A stretch of 64,000 bases of DNA from Microbacterium sp. HD4P20 (GCF_019449275.2 NZ_JAHZQZ020000012.1:124001-188000); one strand, 5' to 3'; positions 7,879-16,714 are shown, counted from the first letter of the stretch. The notes: a model not told the origin generated them from the sequence alone. Translations and numbers: made by a program.

Positions 7879-9084
7879 ATGCACACCTCAGCTGATGCGC
7901 GCGTCACCCACGCGGGAAGCCTTCCCCGCACGCCGGAACTACTCCAGGCGAATAGTGCTCGAAGGTTTGCAGAGGACGGGGTGACGATACTTCGCACGCC
8001 TGAATTCGATGATCTTCTTGGCCGAGCCGTGACCTCGATCGTCCACCGGCAGGTGGACGCCGGAATCACACAGGTCGGCGACGGCGAATTTGGAAAGGCG
8101 AGCGCGGAACCGGTGGACTTTGGCGCGTGGTGGTCGTATTCGTTCAGTCGGTTCTCGGGATTATCCAGGACTCAGAGCAACGCATGGAACTCCTCTCCCG
8201 CACCACGCGCGGACGGAGCGCTGCAACTCACCTCGTTCCGAGAACGCCGCGATCGTCAGAGATTCGCCGATTTCTACAGTGAGCTGAACACCGGGCGCAT
8301 TGCATCCATCGCCCCCTCCGTCACCGGCAGGGTCTCGTACACGGGGCATACTCAGGTCGCCAGCGACATCGCGAACCTGCAAGCCGCGACCGATGCAGCC
8401 GGCACCGGCAGCGGCTTCCTCACCTCGGTGGCACCGGGTGTCGCCGCACGCCTCTCCAACCACTTCTACGAATCGGACGAGGCGCACGTGTGGGCGTGGG
8501 CTGAAGCGCTGCGCGAGGAATATCGAGCCATCATCGACGCTGGTTTGATCCTGCAGATCGATGACCCGTCGATGGCTGAGAACTGGGATGCGATCAACCC
8601 AGAGCCGACCGTCGAGGCCTACGTTGCATTCACCCGCGTCCGTGTCGACGCCCTCAACTGGGCTCTGCGGGGCTTGCCCGAGGACCGGATCCGTTTCCAT
8701 CTGTGTTGGGGATCGTGGCACGGCCCGCACACGACTGATCTGGAGTTCCGCCATATCGCCGAGCTCATGTTGCAGGTCAACGCCGGGGCCTACAGCTTCG
8801 AAGCCGGCAACCCGCGTCACGAGCACGAGTGGCGCATCTGGGAGGATCTCACGCTGCCGGACGAGAAGCTGCTCCTGCCCGGGGTCGTTGGTCACTCCTC
8901 ACCGGTTGTCGAGCATCCGGAACTCGTGGCCGAGCGGATCACTCGCTTCGCGTCCCTCGTCGGATCCGACCGCGTGATTGCGTCAACAGATTGCGGTCTC
9001 GGCGGCCGCATCCACGCTGACATCGCATGGGCAAAGCTCGAAGCGCTCGTAGAGGGCTCCAGGCTCGCCCACGTGCATCGCTAG
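7879..9084 (+). CDS. MetE C-terminal-type zinc methyltransferase (cobalamin-independent methionine synthase II family)
   Basis: A 401-residue single-domain protein matching the catalytic half of MetE. THAGSLPRTPELL is the usual opening, and the zinc ligands are visible as His274 and Cys276 (HLCWGSW), Glu308 (SFEAGN) and Cys372 (STDCGLGG). Members move methyl or alkyl groups onto thiols; relatives include core methionine synthases and epoxyalkane:CoM transferase. Next to folate-dependent O-demethylases it could use the methyl-THF formed as a methyl donor, or act on a catabolic thiol directly. The chosen ATG puts this opening motif near the N-terminus. The ribosome site is weak (GGGATCGAG). Confidence 0.8.
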   Translation: MHTSADARVTHAGSLPRTPELLQANSARRFAEDGVTILRTPEFDDLLGRAVTSIVHRQVDAGITQVGDGEFGKASAEPVDFGAWWSYSFSRFSGLSRTQSNAWNSSPAPRADGALQLTSFRERRDRQRFADFYSELNTGRIASIAPSVTGRVSYTGHTQVASDIANLQAATDAAGTGSGFLTSVAPGVAARLSNHFYESDEAHVWAWAEALREEYRAIIDAGLILQIDDPSMAENWDAINPEPTVEAYVAFTRVRVDALNWALRGLPEDRIRFHLCWGSWHGPHTTDLEFRHIAELMLQVNAGAYSFEAGNPRHEHEWRIWEDLTLPDEKLLLPGVVGHSSPVVEHPELVAERITRFASLVGSDRVIASTDCGLGGRIHADIAWAKLEALVEGSRLAHVHR

Positions 9085-9207
9085 CGAGCGGAGGCCTCGA
9101 CGAGCTCAGCGCGGGCGAGGCTGAATCGCGGGCTCACGCGCCGCCACGGATCCGGAGTCCCATCTGTATGTCGCGGCGGCGTGCAGAGAAGCCAACCACG
9201 TGAGTGC

Positions 9208-9236
9208 TTGACAAGAGGGGCGAGAGTGCGAATGAT
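9208..9236 (+). promoter_or_regulatory. Candidate promoter for the SsuABC-sulfatase operon
   Basis: TTGACA, 17 bases, AATGAT. It lies about 95 bases upstream of the binding-protein start and just upstream of a palindrome that could block transcription. Confidence 0.4.
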
Positions 9237-9254
9237 GGGTTCCGGAGACTGATA

Positions 9255-9268
9255 GGTATCCAAATACC
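9255..9268. promoter_or_regulatory. Palindrome GGTAT-N4-ATACC, candidate operator
   Basis: GGTATCCAAATACC, a perfect 5-bp inverted repeat about 64 bases before the transporter gene. A close variant overlaps the -10 of the dehydrogenase promoter near 17.65 kb, suggesting that one regulator acts on both units. Confidence 0.45.
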
Positions 9269-9331
9269 GGACAGGACTCCACTCAGGCGGGAAAACTCGC
9301 GCATGACATAGGGGTCATTGAGGGAGCACCA

Positions 9332-10318
9332 ATGCGTTTCATGAGATCACGGGCGATCGTGTTCGCCCTCACGGCGTCCGTCGCCATCGGTTTGGCCGGA
9401 TGCGCCGCGGAAAGCGAATCCGGAGATGACGGCGGCGACCAAGTTGAGGTTCTTAAACTCGTTCTGCTTCAGAGCTATGACACGGGTGCGACGATCCAGC
9501 ACGGGATCGACGAAGGCTATTTTGCCGAAGTGGACCTCGAGCTCGACATCACCGAAACTGACGCGCCACCCACCGTCGTATCGGCTGTTGCATCGGGACA
9601 GTACGATATCGGCCAGTTCAACCCCGCTGTGGCGGTCAGCGTCCTTGCTGGCGGCGTCGACATTCGTGCCCTCGCTGCCGGTGGCCGCAGCCAGGAGTCG
9701 GGCGTCCAGGGTGTCGTGTCTCTCGCCGACAGCGGAATCGAAGACTGGGCTGACCTCGCCGGGCAGACCGTCGGCGTTCAGGCGCCCCGCGCCGCAGCCA
9801 CCCTTGCCATGCTCGAGCAGGTGCGGCTCGCCGGCGGGGACCCATCAACGGTTGAGCTCGTTGCCGTCCCCGGCCCGCAAATGCTCTCAACGCTGGAGAG
9901 CGGCGGCGTCGACGCGGCCGTGATGCTCGGGTCGTTCCTCGCCGAGGCGACGACGACCAACCCCGACATCGTCAACCTGGGCGACGCGTTCACAGAAACC
10001 TTCGGTCAGGGGGCGCTCGTGGACATGCTCTACACGTCAGCGCAGACCGCGACGGACAAGGCGGATGCGCTCGAACGGTTCCGGACAGCCCTGGCTCGTG
10101 CCTACGACGATATGAACGGTCTGGATGGCGATGAATGGAAGGCGGCCATCGGTGCGAGTATCGGCCTCGACGAGGAGCAGTGGGAGTACCTCTCCTGGGT
10201 GAAGTACGACGCCGAGCTTTCGGCCGACGAAATCGTGCCGTACGCCGACGCGCAGGCCTCGCAGGGCTGGATCGAAGACGACGTTGATCTTGAGACCTTC
10301 GTCTCTTCCGCACCGTGA
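9332..10318 (+). CDS. SsuA/NMT1-type ABC transporter substrate-binding lipoprotein
   Basis: A 328-residue lipoprotein: basic start, hydrophobic stretch, lipobox LAGC near residues 22-25, then a Glu/Asp-rich linker. The binding domain has the SsuA/TauA pattern (YDTGATIQHGIDEGYFAE, VVSAVASGQYDIGQFNPA, DWADLAGQTVGVQAPR). GGGAG precedes the ATG. It delivers a small anionic ligand to the two permeases encoded next. SsuA-type systems usually take sulfonates, sulfate esters, taurine or pyrimidine precursors. Translation is coupled to the first permease (GTGA). The sulfatase at the end of the operon makes a sulfate ester a plausible ligand, but this is inference. Confidence 0.9.
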   Translation: MRFMRSRAIVFALTASVAIGLAGCAAESESGDDGGDQVEVLKLVLLQSYDTGATIQHGIDEGYFAEVDLELDITETDAPPTVVSAVASGQYDIGQFNPAVAVSVLAGGVDIRALAAGGRSQESGVQGVVSLADSGIEDWADLAGQTVGVQAPRAAATLAMLEQVRLAGGDPSTVELVAVPGPQMLSTLESGGVDAAVMLGSFLAEATTTNPDIVNLGDAFTETFGQGALVDMLYTSAQTATDKADALERFRTALARAYDDMNGLDGDEWKAAIGASIGLDEEQWEYLSWVKYDAELSADEIVPYADAQASQGWIEDDVDLETFVSSAP

Positions 10319-11154
10319 TTGTCATTTCGCCGGGCGGCAGCGCGAGAATCGCCTCGCGTCGTCGCCGACTGAGGCCGGCGCTGCAGCGATCCCGGCAGGT
10401 GGGGCTGGCGGTAGCGGGTATCGCCATCCTCGCCGCCGCCTGGCAGCTCTATTCCAGCGCCGTAGCCCCTGCCGCAGGCCGTCGGGCGGCGTTCCCGTCC
10501 TTGGTCGACACGCTCGATGCACTCGGTGGGCTCGTCGTCGATCCGAGCTTCTGGCCCTACGTCGGCTACACGATGCGCGCTTGGGCAATTGCCCTCGTGA
10601 TCTCGGTCGCGATCGCGGTTCCGCTGGGTCTCTGGCTCGGTCTGAGCCCGGCCGCCTATCGGTTCTTCCGGCTGCCGCTGGAACTCATCCGGCCAATCCC
10701 GGCTGTGGTCATCCTTCCCCTCGTGATCGTGCTTCTCGGGACCGGACTCAACTTTCAAGTTGTCCTCATCATGCAGGGAGTCGTGTGGCCGGTGCTCATC
10801 CAAACGGCGTACGGCGTGCACTTGACGCACCGGACACTGCTCGAAACCGCTCGCAGCTTCGGAATCGGCCGTTGGCGCGTCATCGCGTTCTTCCGCTTTC
10901 CTGCCGCTGCGCCTCTTATCGCCACATCATTGAAGATCGGCGCAACAGTGGCTTTCGCGATCGCAGTGACGACAGAGTACATCGGTGGTTCTTTCGGTAT
11001 CGGGAGCATGCTTCGTGAGGCGACCGTCAACGAGAACATCCCAGCGGCCTACGCCATCACGATGTTCACGGGAATCGCGGGCGTCGTGATCGTTCTGGTA
11101 TTCGCCGGGATCGAGCGCTACTTCGCTCGATGGGCGCCCGGGGGCGAGTCATGA
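10315..11154 (+). CDS. SsuC-type ABC transporter permease 1
   Basis: A 279-residue BPD_transp_1 (SsuC/TauC) permease with about six hydrophobic segments and the EAA-type loop (LLETARSFGIGRWRVIAFFRFPAAAPLI) that contacts the ATPase. Its GTG start overlaps the stop of the binding-protein gene. The N-terminal 20 residues are Arg-rich (SARIASRRRRLRPALQRS). It pairs with the next permease as a heterodimer, whereas most SsuC systems use one permease. Confidence 0.9.
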   Translation: MIVISPGGSARIASRRRRLRPALQRSRQVGLAVAGIAILAAAWQLYSSAVAPAAGRRAAFPSLVDTLDALGGLVVDPSFWPYVGYTMRAWAIALVISVAIAVPLGLWLGLSPAAYRFFRLPLELIRPIPAVVILPLVIVLLGTGLNFQVVLIMQGVVWPVLIQTAYGVHLTHRTLLETARSFGIGRWRVIAFFRFPAAAPLIATSLKIGATVAFAIAVTTEYIGGSFGIGSMLREATVNENIPAAYAITMFTGIAGVVIVLVFAGIERYFARWAPGGES

Positions 11155-11948
11155 GCGGCCGGTCGACCGCGCTTGCGGGCCTCACCCTCCGCAGGGTCAC
11201 ACAAGCGCTGCTCGTCCCCGCGCTCGTCGTCGTCCTGTACGCCGTCGGCACCGCCGTCGCGCCGAGTCCGTTCTTCCCACCGATCCCGGCTATTCTCGGG
11301 GCGTTCGGTCGGGAGTGGCTGGGCGAGGGATTTGCGACCAATGTGCTGCCGAGTCTCAGCAACCTTGGCATCGGGTATGGTCTCGGGGTTCTGATCGGAG
11401 TCGCTCTCGGTGGTCTCATGGGGCGACTGCGAGTCGTCAACGAGTTGTTGAGCCCCATCGTCGGCTTCCTCCTCACTGTTCCGCCGATCGCGATGCTGCC
11501 GATATTCCTCTTCATCCTCGGCATCGGCCCGCAGTTCCAGATTGCGGCAATCGTCTTCGGCACGATGACGTACATGCTGCTGAACACCGCAGCTGCCGTG
11601 CGTACCGTCGAGCCGACGTTGGAGGACGTCGCGCGAGTCTTTCGCATCGATCCGTGGCGACGCATCGCTCTGATGATCTATCCGTCAGCGCTTCCGCGAA
11701 TCATCGCGGCGGCTCGCGTCGCGCTGGCAGCCGCCCTTCTCATCATGGTGGTCAGCGAGATGATCGGCGCAGCTCGAGGAATCGGTGCGACGACGCTCGC
11801 CGCGCAGCAGGCATTCGACTACCCCTTGATGTGGTCCGGCATGCTTCTCGTTGCCCTGCTCGGAGTTGCATTCAGCTACCTGTTCGTACTGATCGAGATC
11901 GGCGCAAGCCGGCTGCTCGGCACTCGAATCTCGATGGAAGGGGCATAG
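11151..11948 (+). CDS. SsuC-type ABC transporter permease 2
   Basis: A 265-residue permease of the same family as its upstream neighbour, with the coupling loop TLEDVARVFRIDPWRRIALMIYPSALPRII and LIMVVSEMIGAARGIGA. The ATG overlaps the upstream stop (ATGA), with GGGGGCGAG before it. A longer start seven codons earlier lies inside the previous gene and is less likely. With its partner it forms the membrane channel of the importer. Confidence 0.9.
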   Translation: MSGRSTALAGLTLRRVTQALLVPALVVVLYAVGTAVAPSPFFPPIPAILGAFGREWLGEGFATNVLPSLSNLGIGYGLGVLIGVALGGLMGRLRVVNELLSPIVGFLLTVPPIAMLPIFLFILGIGPQFQIAAIVFGTMTYMLLNTAAAVRTVEPTLEDVARVFRIDPWRRIALMIYPSALPRIIAAARVALAAALLIMVVSEMIGAARGIGATTLAAQQAFDYPLMWSGMLLVALLGVAFSYLFVLIEIGASRLLGTRISMEGA

Positions 11949-11950
11949 CC

Positions 11951-12772
11951 GTGGCGAAGACAGTCGTCGAGGTCACAGGTATCTCGAAGGTCTATCCGAC
12001 GAAGTCTGGGCCGTTTGAGGCGATTCGGAACGTCACGTTCGACGTTCGGGAGCGCGAGATCGTGAGCATCGTGGGTCCTTCGGGTGCCGGAAAGACGTCG
12101 GTGCTTCGAACGGTGGCCGGGCTCCAAACCCACGATGCGGGCGACGTGAGCGTACTGGGTAAGACCGTCTCCGGCCCGTCGGACGCGATGGCGATGGTCT
12201 TCCAGGACTATGGTCGGTCGCTGCTGCCTTGGATGTCGGTAGAGGGCAACGTGATGCTCCCCCTCCGTAGTCGCGGGCTTTCCCGAGCGGTCGCTCTCGA
12301 ACGTGCCACGCAGGCGCTCGAGTCCGTGGGACTCGCGGGCAAGGGCGCGGCACGACCGCAGCAGTTGTCAGGAGGGATGCAGCAGCGGGTGGCGATCGCG
12401 CGGGCGATCGCGTGCCGGCCGCGACTCCTGGTCATGGACGAGCCCTTCGCGTCTGTGGATGCCCAGACTCGAATGGATCTCGAGGATCTCGTCCTTCCGC
12501 TTCGTGCGGAGTACGGCATGGCGATCCTCTTCGTCACGCATGACGTCGACGAAGCGGTATACCTCTCGGACAGAGTCGTGGTGCTGACGCGGGCGCCGTC
12601 GGAGGTGGCCAAGATCGTCGACATAGAACTCGGGCCGCACCGCAACCAGATCGACACGAAGGAGTCCGCCGAGTTCGCCCGCCGGCGGCACGAGATCTTC
12701 CAGCTCGTGCGGCGTCCTGGCCAGGGCGAGGAACTCGAACCATCGGGCTCGAGGGCGACAGAGAAGCCGTAG
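11951..12772 (+). CDS. SsuB-type ABC transporter ATPase
   Basis: A 273-residue ATPase: Walker A GPSGAGKT (about residue 40), Q-loop VFQDYGRS, signature LSGGMQQRVAIARA, Walker B LLVMDEPFASVD and switch His in FVTHDVDEAVYLSDR. This is the SsuB/TauB/nitrate class. GTG was taken as the start because it lies three bases after the upstream stop and gives the normal N-terminus (AKTVVEVTGISKVYP). It energises the two preceding permeases. The sulfatase gene begins 12 bases downstream. Confidence 0.92.
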   Translation: MAKTVVEVTGISKVYPTKSGPFEAIRNVTFDVREREIVSIVGPSGAGKTSVLRTVAGLQTHDAGDVSVLGKTVSGPSDAMAMVFQDYGRSLLPWMSVEGNVMLPLRSRGLSRAVALERATQALESVGLAGKGAARPQQLSGGMQQRVAIARAIACRPRLLVMDEPFASVDAQTRMDLEDLVLPLRAEYGMAILFVTHDVDEAVYLSDRVVVLTRAPSEVAKIVDIELGPHRNQIDTKESAEFARRRHEIFQLVRRPGQGEELEPSGSRATEKP

Positions 12773-12784
12773 CCGGGGCAAGCC

Positions 12785-15154
12785 GTGAGTCACGTAGAAG
12801 CGGGCGAGGAAGGAGATGCGACGGTAGTGCGTGGCGAGAACGTCCGAAATGTGGGGGACGCGGTTCCCCGAGGGTATGGCGGGTTCCGGGGCATTGTCGC
12901 GCCCGAGGCGTCCCAGTCCTCCCCATGGTGGCCACCGCGGCGGTCAGCTCGGAGTGGAGCGCCGAATGTCGTCGTCGTGCTCGTCGACGACATGGGCTTT
13001 AGCGACATATCGCCGTTCGGCGCCGAGATCGATACGCCCGCCATCCAGGCATTGGCGAACGACGGGTACCGTTTCTCCGACTTCCACACCACTCCCGTGT
13101 GCTCGCCCTCCCGAGCCGCGCTCCTCACAGGGGTCAACCCGCATCGGGCGGGGTTCGGTACCGTCGCGCACTCAGATCCCGGCTTCCCGGGATATCGAAT
13201 GCTGTTGCCAGACACCTTGCCCACCCTGGCCGAGTCGTTCGGTCAAGCGGGGTACGCGACATTCATGGTCGGCAAGTGGCATCTGACCTTGGAGTCCCAC
13301 CTCCACGATGCCGCGGACCGGTCGTCCTGGCCGATCCAGCGGGGATTCGATCGCTATTTCGGTTCGATGGACGGCTGCACCTCCCTTTACCACCCACATC
13401 GGGTCGTGCGAGACAACTCTCCTGTGACCGAGCCGTTTCCCGACGACGAATACCTCACGGATCGGCTGACGGATGAGGCGATCGACATGATCGATTCGCT
13501 CCGCGCGAACGACCACGAGATGCCGTTCTTTCTCTACTTCGCACACCACGCGGTGCACGGGCCGGTTCAGGCGAAAGCGGCTGACATCGAAAAGTATCGC
13601 GGCGCGTACGATGCCGGGTGGGGAGTTATCGGCGCCGAGCGATTCGCTCGTCAGAAGGAGTCCGGTCTGTTCGGCGATGTCGGGCCGCCCGTGCCGGACA
13701 CGGACTCCGCAGGCGGCATTCCCACCTGGGAAGTTCTCGACCAGGAGTCCCGCGCCCTTTATGCGCGTCATATGGAGGTATACGCAGCTGCTGTTGACGC
13801 GGTCGATCAGTCGGTGGCGAGAATCGTCGCGCGTCTGAAGCAGTTGGGCGAGTACGAGAACACGATTTTCGTCTTCACGAGCGACAACGGAGGCACCGGC
13901 GAAGGCGGCGAGTCTGGCACCCGCAGCTACTTCAGTCGCTTCACCCTGAACGAAGGTCTTCCTGCAGACTGGGTAGCCGATGTGCCGCGAGCGCTCGACG
14001 AGATGGGGGGCCCGCGTGTCTTCGGGCACTATCCGAAAGGATGGGCACGCGTCTCTAACACGCCGTTCCGGATGTACAAGGGTTCCGTTTTCGAAGGCGG
14101 GGTGCACGCGCCGCTGATCATCAGCTGGCCCTCGGGCGTCCCCAAGCGCGAGGATGACAGCGGGGTCCGGAATGCATTCGCCTTCATCACTGACATTGCG
14201 CCGACGCTGCTCGACCTCGCCGACGTCGACCGGCCGACATCCGTCCGCGGTAACGATGTAGCCCCGGAGGATGGCGTCAGCTTGCTTCCGATCCTCGACG
14301 GTAGGGCGGTCGCCGGACGGTCGGAGGGACAGTACCTTGCCCACGGTCGCCAGCGCGCCTACTACCAGGATCGATGGAAGGCAGTGTCGACGGCTCTCGA
14401 AGACCGGGACGACCTCACGGCGTGGAGACTGTACGACATCCAAGCGGATCCGTTCGAGACCCGGGACGTCGCGGCCGAGCGACCGGACCTTGTCCGCGAG
14501 CTCGCAGAGAACTGGCGGCGATCAGCCTGGCACAACACCGTCTTCCCGCTCGACGACGACGGAAGTCTGAACCGTTCGCGCCCGTCTACCGACCTGCGGT
14601 TCGCGCGACCTGTGAACCTTCGTCCCGGTACGCCCACGCTCGAAAGGTGGCGTTCGCAGCAGCTGGTCGGATTGCGGTCCTTCAGCATCCGCGCACAGTT
14701 TGCCGGCGGCGCCGGGGAAGGCGTCATCGTTGCACACGGGGATCAGGGCGGTGGCTACGCCCTCTACGCCGAAGAGCAAACGATTCACCTCGCGTATAAC
14801 GCGTACGGCGTCATGCATCGGGTCTCTGCGCCGGCGGAACCAACGATCACCAACATCGAGCTTCGGTTTCGAGCACTCGCGGAGTTCGCGTGGGAAATCG
14901 TCGTCACCTTCGACGGCGTGGAGAAGATGAGCCTGGACCGGGTGCCGATGCTGATCGGACTCAGCCCCTTCACCGGGATCAGCGCGGGCTTCGACGGTGG
15001 CAGTCCTGTCGACTGGGAGCTTCACGAACGACGCGGCCCATTCCCGCACTCGGGCGAGCTTCAGATCGTGCGCTACGAGCCCGGAGAGCCCGCGCCATAT
15101 GATCCTCGCGTCGTCGTAGCGGTCGAAGACGCGAGTGCGCGCCTCCTCGACTAA
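12785..15154 (+). CDS. Formylglycine-type arylsulfatase, apparently cytosolic
   Basis: A 789-residue type I sulfatase. Metal ligands are seen at VLVDDMG, and the nucleophile motif CSPSR (Cys106, TTPVCSPSRAALLTG) is the substrate for formylglycine modification. GKWHL, HHAVHGP and FTSDNGG further support the active site. The size resembles the large ArsA/AtsA-like arylsulfatases, with a C-terminal beta-rich extension (about residues 610-780). It hydrolyses sulfate esters to alcohol or phenol plus sulfate. There is no signal peptide, so the substrate is probably imported intact by the SsuABC-type system encoded just upstream. The GTG start follows the ATPase stop by 12 bases, with only a weak ribosome site. 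The formylglycine-generating enzyme is not in the window. Confidence 0.9.
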   Translation: MSHVEAGEEGDATVVRGENVRNVGDAVPRGYGGFRGIVAPEASQSSPWWPPRRSARSGAPNVVVVLVDDMGFSDISPFGAEIDTPAIQALANDGYRFSDFHTTPVCSPSRAALLTGVNPHRAGFGTVAHSDPGFPGYRMLLPDTLPTLAESFGQAGYATFMVGKWHLTLESHLHDAADRSSWPIQRGFDRYFGSMDGCTSLYHPHRVVRDNSPVTEPFPDDEYLTDRLTDEAIDMIDSLRANDHEMPFFLYFAHHAVHGPVQAKAADIEKYRGAYDAGWGVIGAERFARQKESGLFGDVGPPVPDTDSAGGIPTWEVLDQESRALYARHMEVYAAAVDAVDQSVARIVARLKQLGEYENTIFVFTSDNGGTGEGGESGTRSYFSRFTLNEGLPADWVADVPRALDEMGGPRVFGHYPKGWARVSNTPFRMYKGSVFEGGVHAPLIISWPSGVPKREDDSGVRNAFAFITDIAPTLLDLADVDRPTSVRGNDVAPEDGVSLLPILDGRAVAGRSEGQYLAHGRQRAYYQDRWKAVSTALEDRDDLTAWRLYDIQADPFETRDVAAERPDLVRELAENWRRSAWHNTVFPLDDDGSLNRSRPSTDLRFARPVNLRPGTPTLERWRSQQLVGLRSFSIRAQFAGGAGEGVIVAHGDQGGGYALYAEEQTIHLAYNAYGVMHRVSAPAEPTITNIELRFRALAEFAWEIVVTFDGVEKMSLDRVPMLIGLSPFTGISAGFDGGSPVDWELHERRGPFPHSGELQIVRYEPGEPAPYDPRVVVAVEDASARLLD

Positions 15155-15167
15155 TCCTCGATCGAAT

Positions 15168-15201
15168 CGTGGGGCCGCCCTCCGGAGAGGGCGGCCCCAC
15201 G
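15168..15201. terminator. Bidirectional hairpin terminator after the sulfatase
   Basis: A perfect 15-bp stem (CGTGGGGCCGCCCTC and its complement) around the 4-base loop CGGA. It lies between convergent genes, so it should end both the sulfatase operon and the minus-strand O-demethylase-like transcript. Confidence 0.85.
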
Positions 15202-15223
15202 CGTGGCGCTGGTGAGCGCGCGA

Positions 15224-16603
15224 CTATTGTTGGCCGGTCTTGATGACCTTCTCGTAGTACGGCGACGGAGCGACGCGGACGCGAATGTCGCGGACTTCGT
15301 GGGCGTCGACCGTTCGTCGCTGCGAATTGGGCTCCCCCCACTGGAGTGTCAGCTCGGTACCAGGTTCGGCATGGGCGAGGTCGACGACCGCCGTGGAGAC
15401 GAGATGGTCGGCGTTGGCTGTGAAGGAGGACCACTGTGAGACACCCACCAGATCGCCATCCTTCATCACCGCGTCCGACTCGAATGTCGCGTACATGGGC
15501 GTGGGCAGTGCGATGTATCGAGGGCGGGGGAGGGCGCCGACGAGGGAGTCCTTGATGATTCCGGCGACATCATCGTCGTTCCACTCCAGAGTCACCTTCT
15601 TGCGGCGTTGGTTGTCGGCCTTCTCGCGGAGGGCGTCGCGACCGACGAACTCCCGGTTCCAGTCCACCAGCCCTCCATAACCGACCTCGATCGGGTCGAC
15701 GTAGTAGTCCTCGATGTGCGACGACACGAGGCTGCCCCCGAGCGAGCCGATGCTCTCCAGAAAGTAGTTGTTCAGCCACTCGCGGTAGGGCTTCAGTCGT
15801 TCATCGGCGTAAATTGCGGGCAGTGGCATGGGCATCCAGCCGGATTCCTGCGCGGTGGTCGAGTATGCGAGGGCACCCACCTTACGCAGGCCGTGCTTCT
15901 CGCCAAGGCGTTCGAGCTCGGAGCGCACAGCCTGCTGGTCGTTCCACCGGCCGTAGATCTCGAATCCGGGCGTGCCGGCCATCCCATGGCGTAGTGCCTT
16001 CACGTCCTTGCCTGCGATACGGAAGCCTCCGATGCCGAAGAAGCTCACCTCCGGCAAGGTGCCGCCGGCGGCCTCGGTCACCAGATCGAGTGCCTCTGGT
16101 CCCTGGATCTGGATGCGGAAGACATCTCGGGGCGCCTGGACCACGGACCAGTTGTCGTTCTTCTCCGCGGTCAGATCGCGCGCAGAGTTCTCGGCGTTGA
16201 AGAGGAGCCAGTCACTCGCGAAGGGCGCGCCGACCACGCGGTAGAAGTCTTCCTCCTCGTGGAAGATGATCGCGTCGGCAATGAGATTGCCGTCGGGAGC
16301 AGCCAGGACGATCTGCTTACCGCGTCCGACGGGGAAAACATCCAGCTTGTTGACGGCGAGCTCCTTGAGAAACGGGATCACCTCACGCCCACGGAGGTGA
16401 AGCTCGGTCATGTGATACGACTGCTCAAGCAGCGCGACGCCGTCCTTCCACGCGCGCACTTCGTCCCGCCAATTGGTGAACTCCGGGGGAATCCCCGGAA
16501 ACTGGTAGGGGCCGAGGTTCGAGCTCCGCAGCAGGGGCACGGGACCACCCGCCTCCGCGATCAAACTCTCCAGGCTCTTCACTGCTGGGGCTTCGTTGCT
16601 CAT
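15224..16603 (-). CDS. GcvT-fold O-demethylase-like protein (LigM/DesA type), paralog 3
   Basis: A 459-residue paralog of the other two GcvT-like proteins here. Shared blocks include FTNWRDEVRAWKDG, EQSYHMTELHLRG, ALRHGMAGTPGFEIYGR, QESGWMPMPLPAIYADE and SLGGSLVSSHIEDYYVDPIEVGYGG, with a C-terminal VRVAPSPYY tail. FDHDFIGREAL of the others is changed to WNREFVGRDALR, so the folate or substrate pocket has diverged. Predicted cytosolic methyl transfer from a methoxylated substrate to THF. It is transcribed alone from a strong candidate promoter that overlaps a palindrome; the divergent TetR gene is its likely regulator. GATGAACG precedes the ATG. Confidence 0.82.
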   Translation of the reverse strand: MSNEAPAVKSLESLIAEAGGPVPLLRSSNLGPYQFPGIPPEFTNWRDEVRAWKDGVALLEQSYHMTELHLRGREVIPFLKELAVNKLDVFPVGRGKQIVLAAPDGNLIADAIIFHEEEDFYRVVGAPFASDWLLFNAENSARDLTAEKNDNWSVVQAPRDVFRIQIQGPEALDLVTEAAGGTLPEVSFFGIGGFRIAGKDVKALRHGMAGTPGFEIYGRWNDQQAVRSELERLGEKHGLRKVGALAYSTTAQESGWMPMPLPAIYADERLKPYREWLNNYFLESIGSLGGSLVSSHIEDYYVDPIEVGYGGLVDWNREFVGRDALREKADNQRRKKVTLEWNDDDVAGIIKDSLVGALPRPRYIALPTPMYATFESDAVMKDGDLVGVSQWSSFTANADHLVSTAVVDLAHAEPGTELTLQWGEPNSQRRTVDAHEVRDIRVRVAPSPYYEKVIKTGQQ

Positions 16604-16680
16604 CGTTCATCCGTTCTCGGTCACGTCGTTGCGTCCGGCTCACCTCATCGTCGAGCCACACTGCATCGATCACAGCGATA

Positions 16681-16695
16681 CTGATTAGTATTCAG
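16681..16695. promoter_or_regulatory. Candidate TetR operator CTGATTAGTATTCAG
   Basis: An imperfect palindrome (11 of 15 positions symmetric) covering the -10 element of the minus-strand promoter. It also contains the inverted repeat ATACT-N4-AGTAT. This placement suits a repressor; the divergent tetR gene is the natural candidate. Confidence 0.55.
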
Positions 16696-16714
16696 AAGCC
16701 GATCGGGATGTCAA
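16685..16714 (-). promoter_or_regulatory. Promoter of O-demethylase paralog 3
   Basis: Minus strand: TTGACA, 18 bases, TACTAA. A near-consensus sigma-70-type promoter, about 80 bases before the ATG. Confidence 0.65.

Noticed and set aside
13172..14443. A 423-codon minus-strand frame
   Set aside because: Antisense of the sulfatase, whose active-site motifs are intact.
755..16603. Reading the GcvT-like proteins as glycine cleavage T protein
   Set aside because: No gcvH, gcvP or lpd nearby, lengths near 460 rather than 365-400, and LigM/DesA-type motifs with metF and purU linked.
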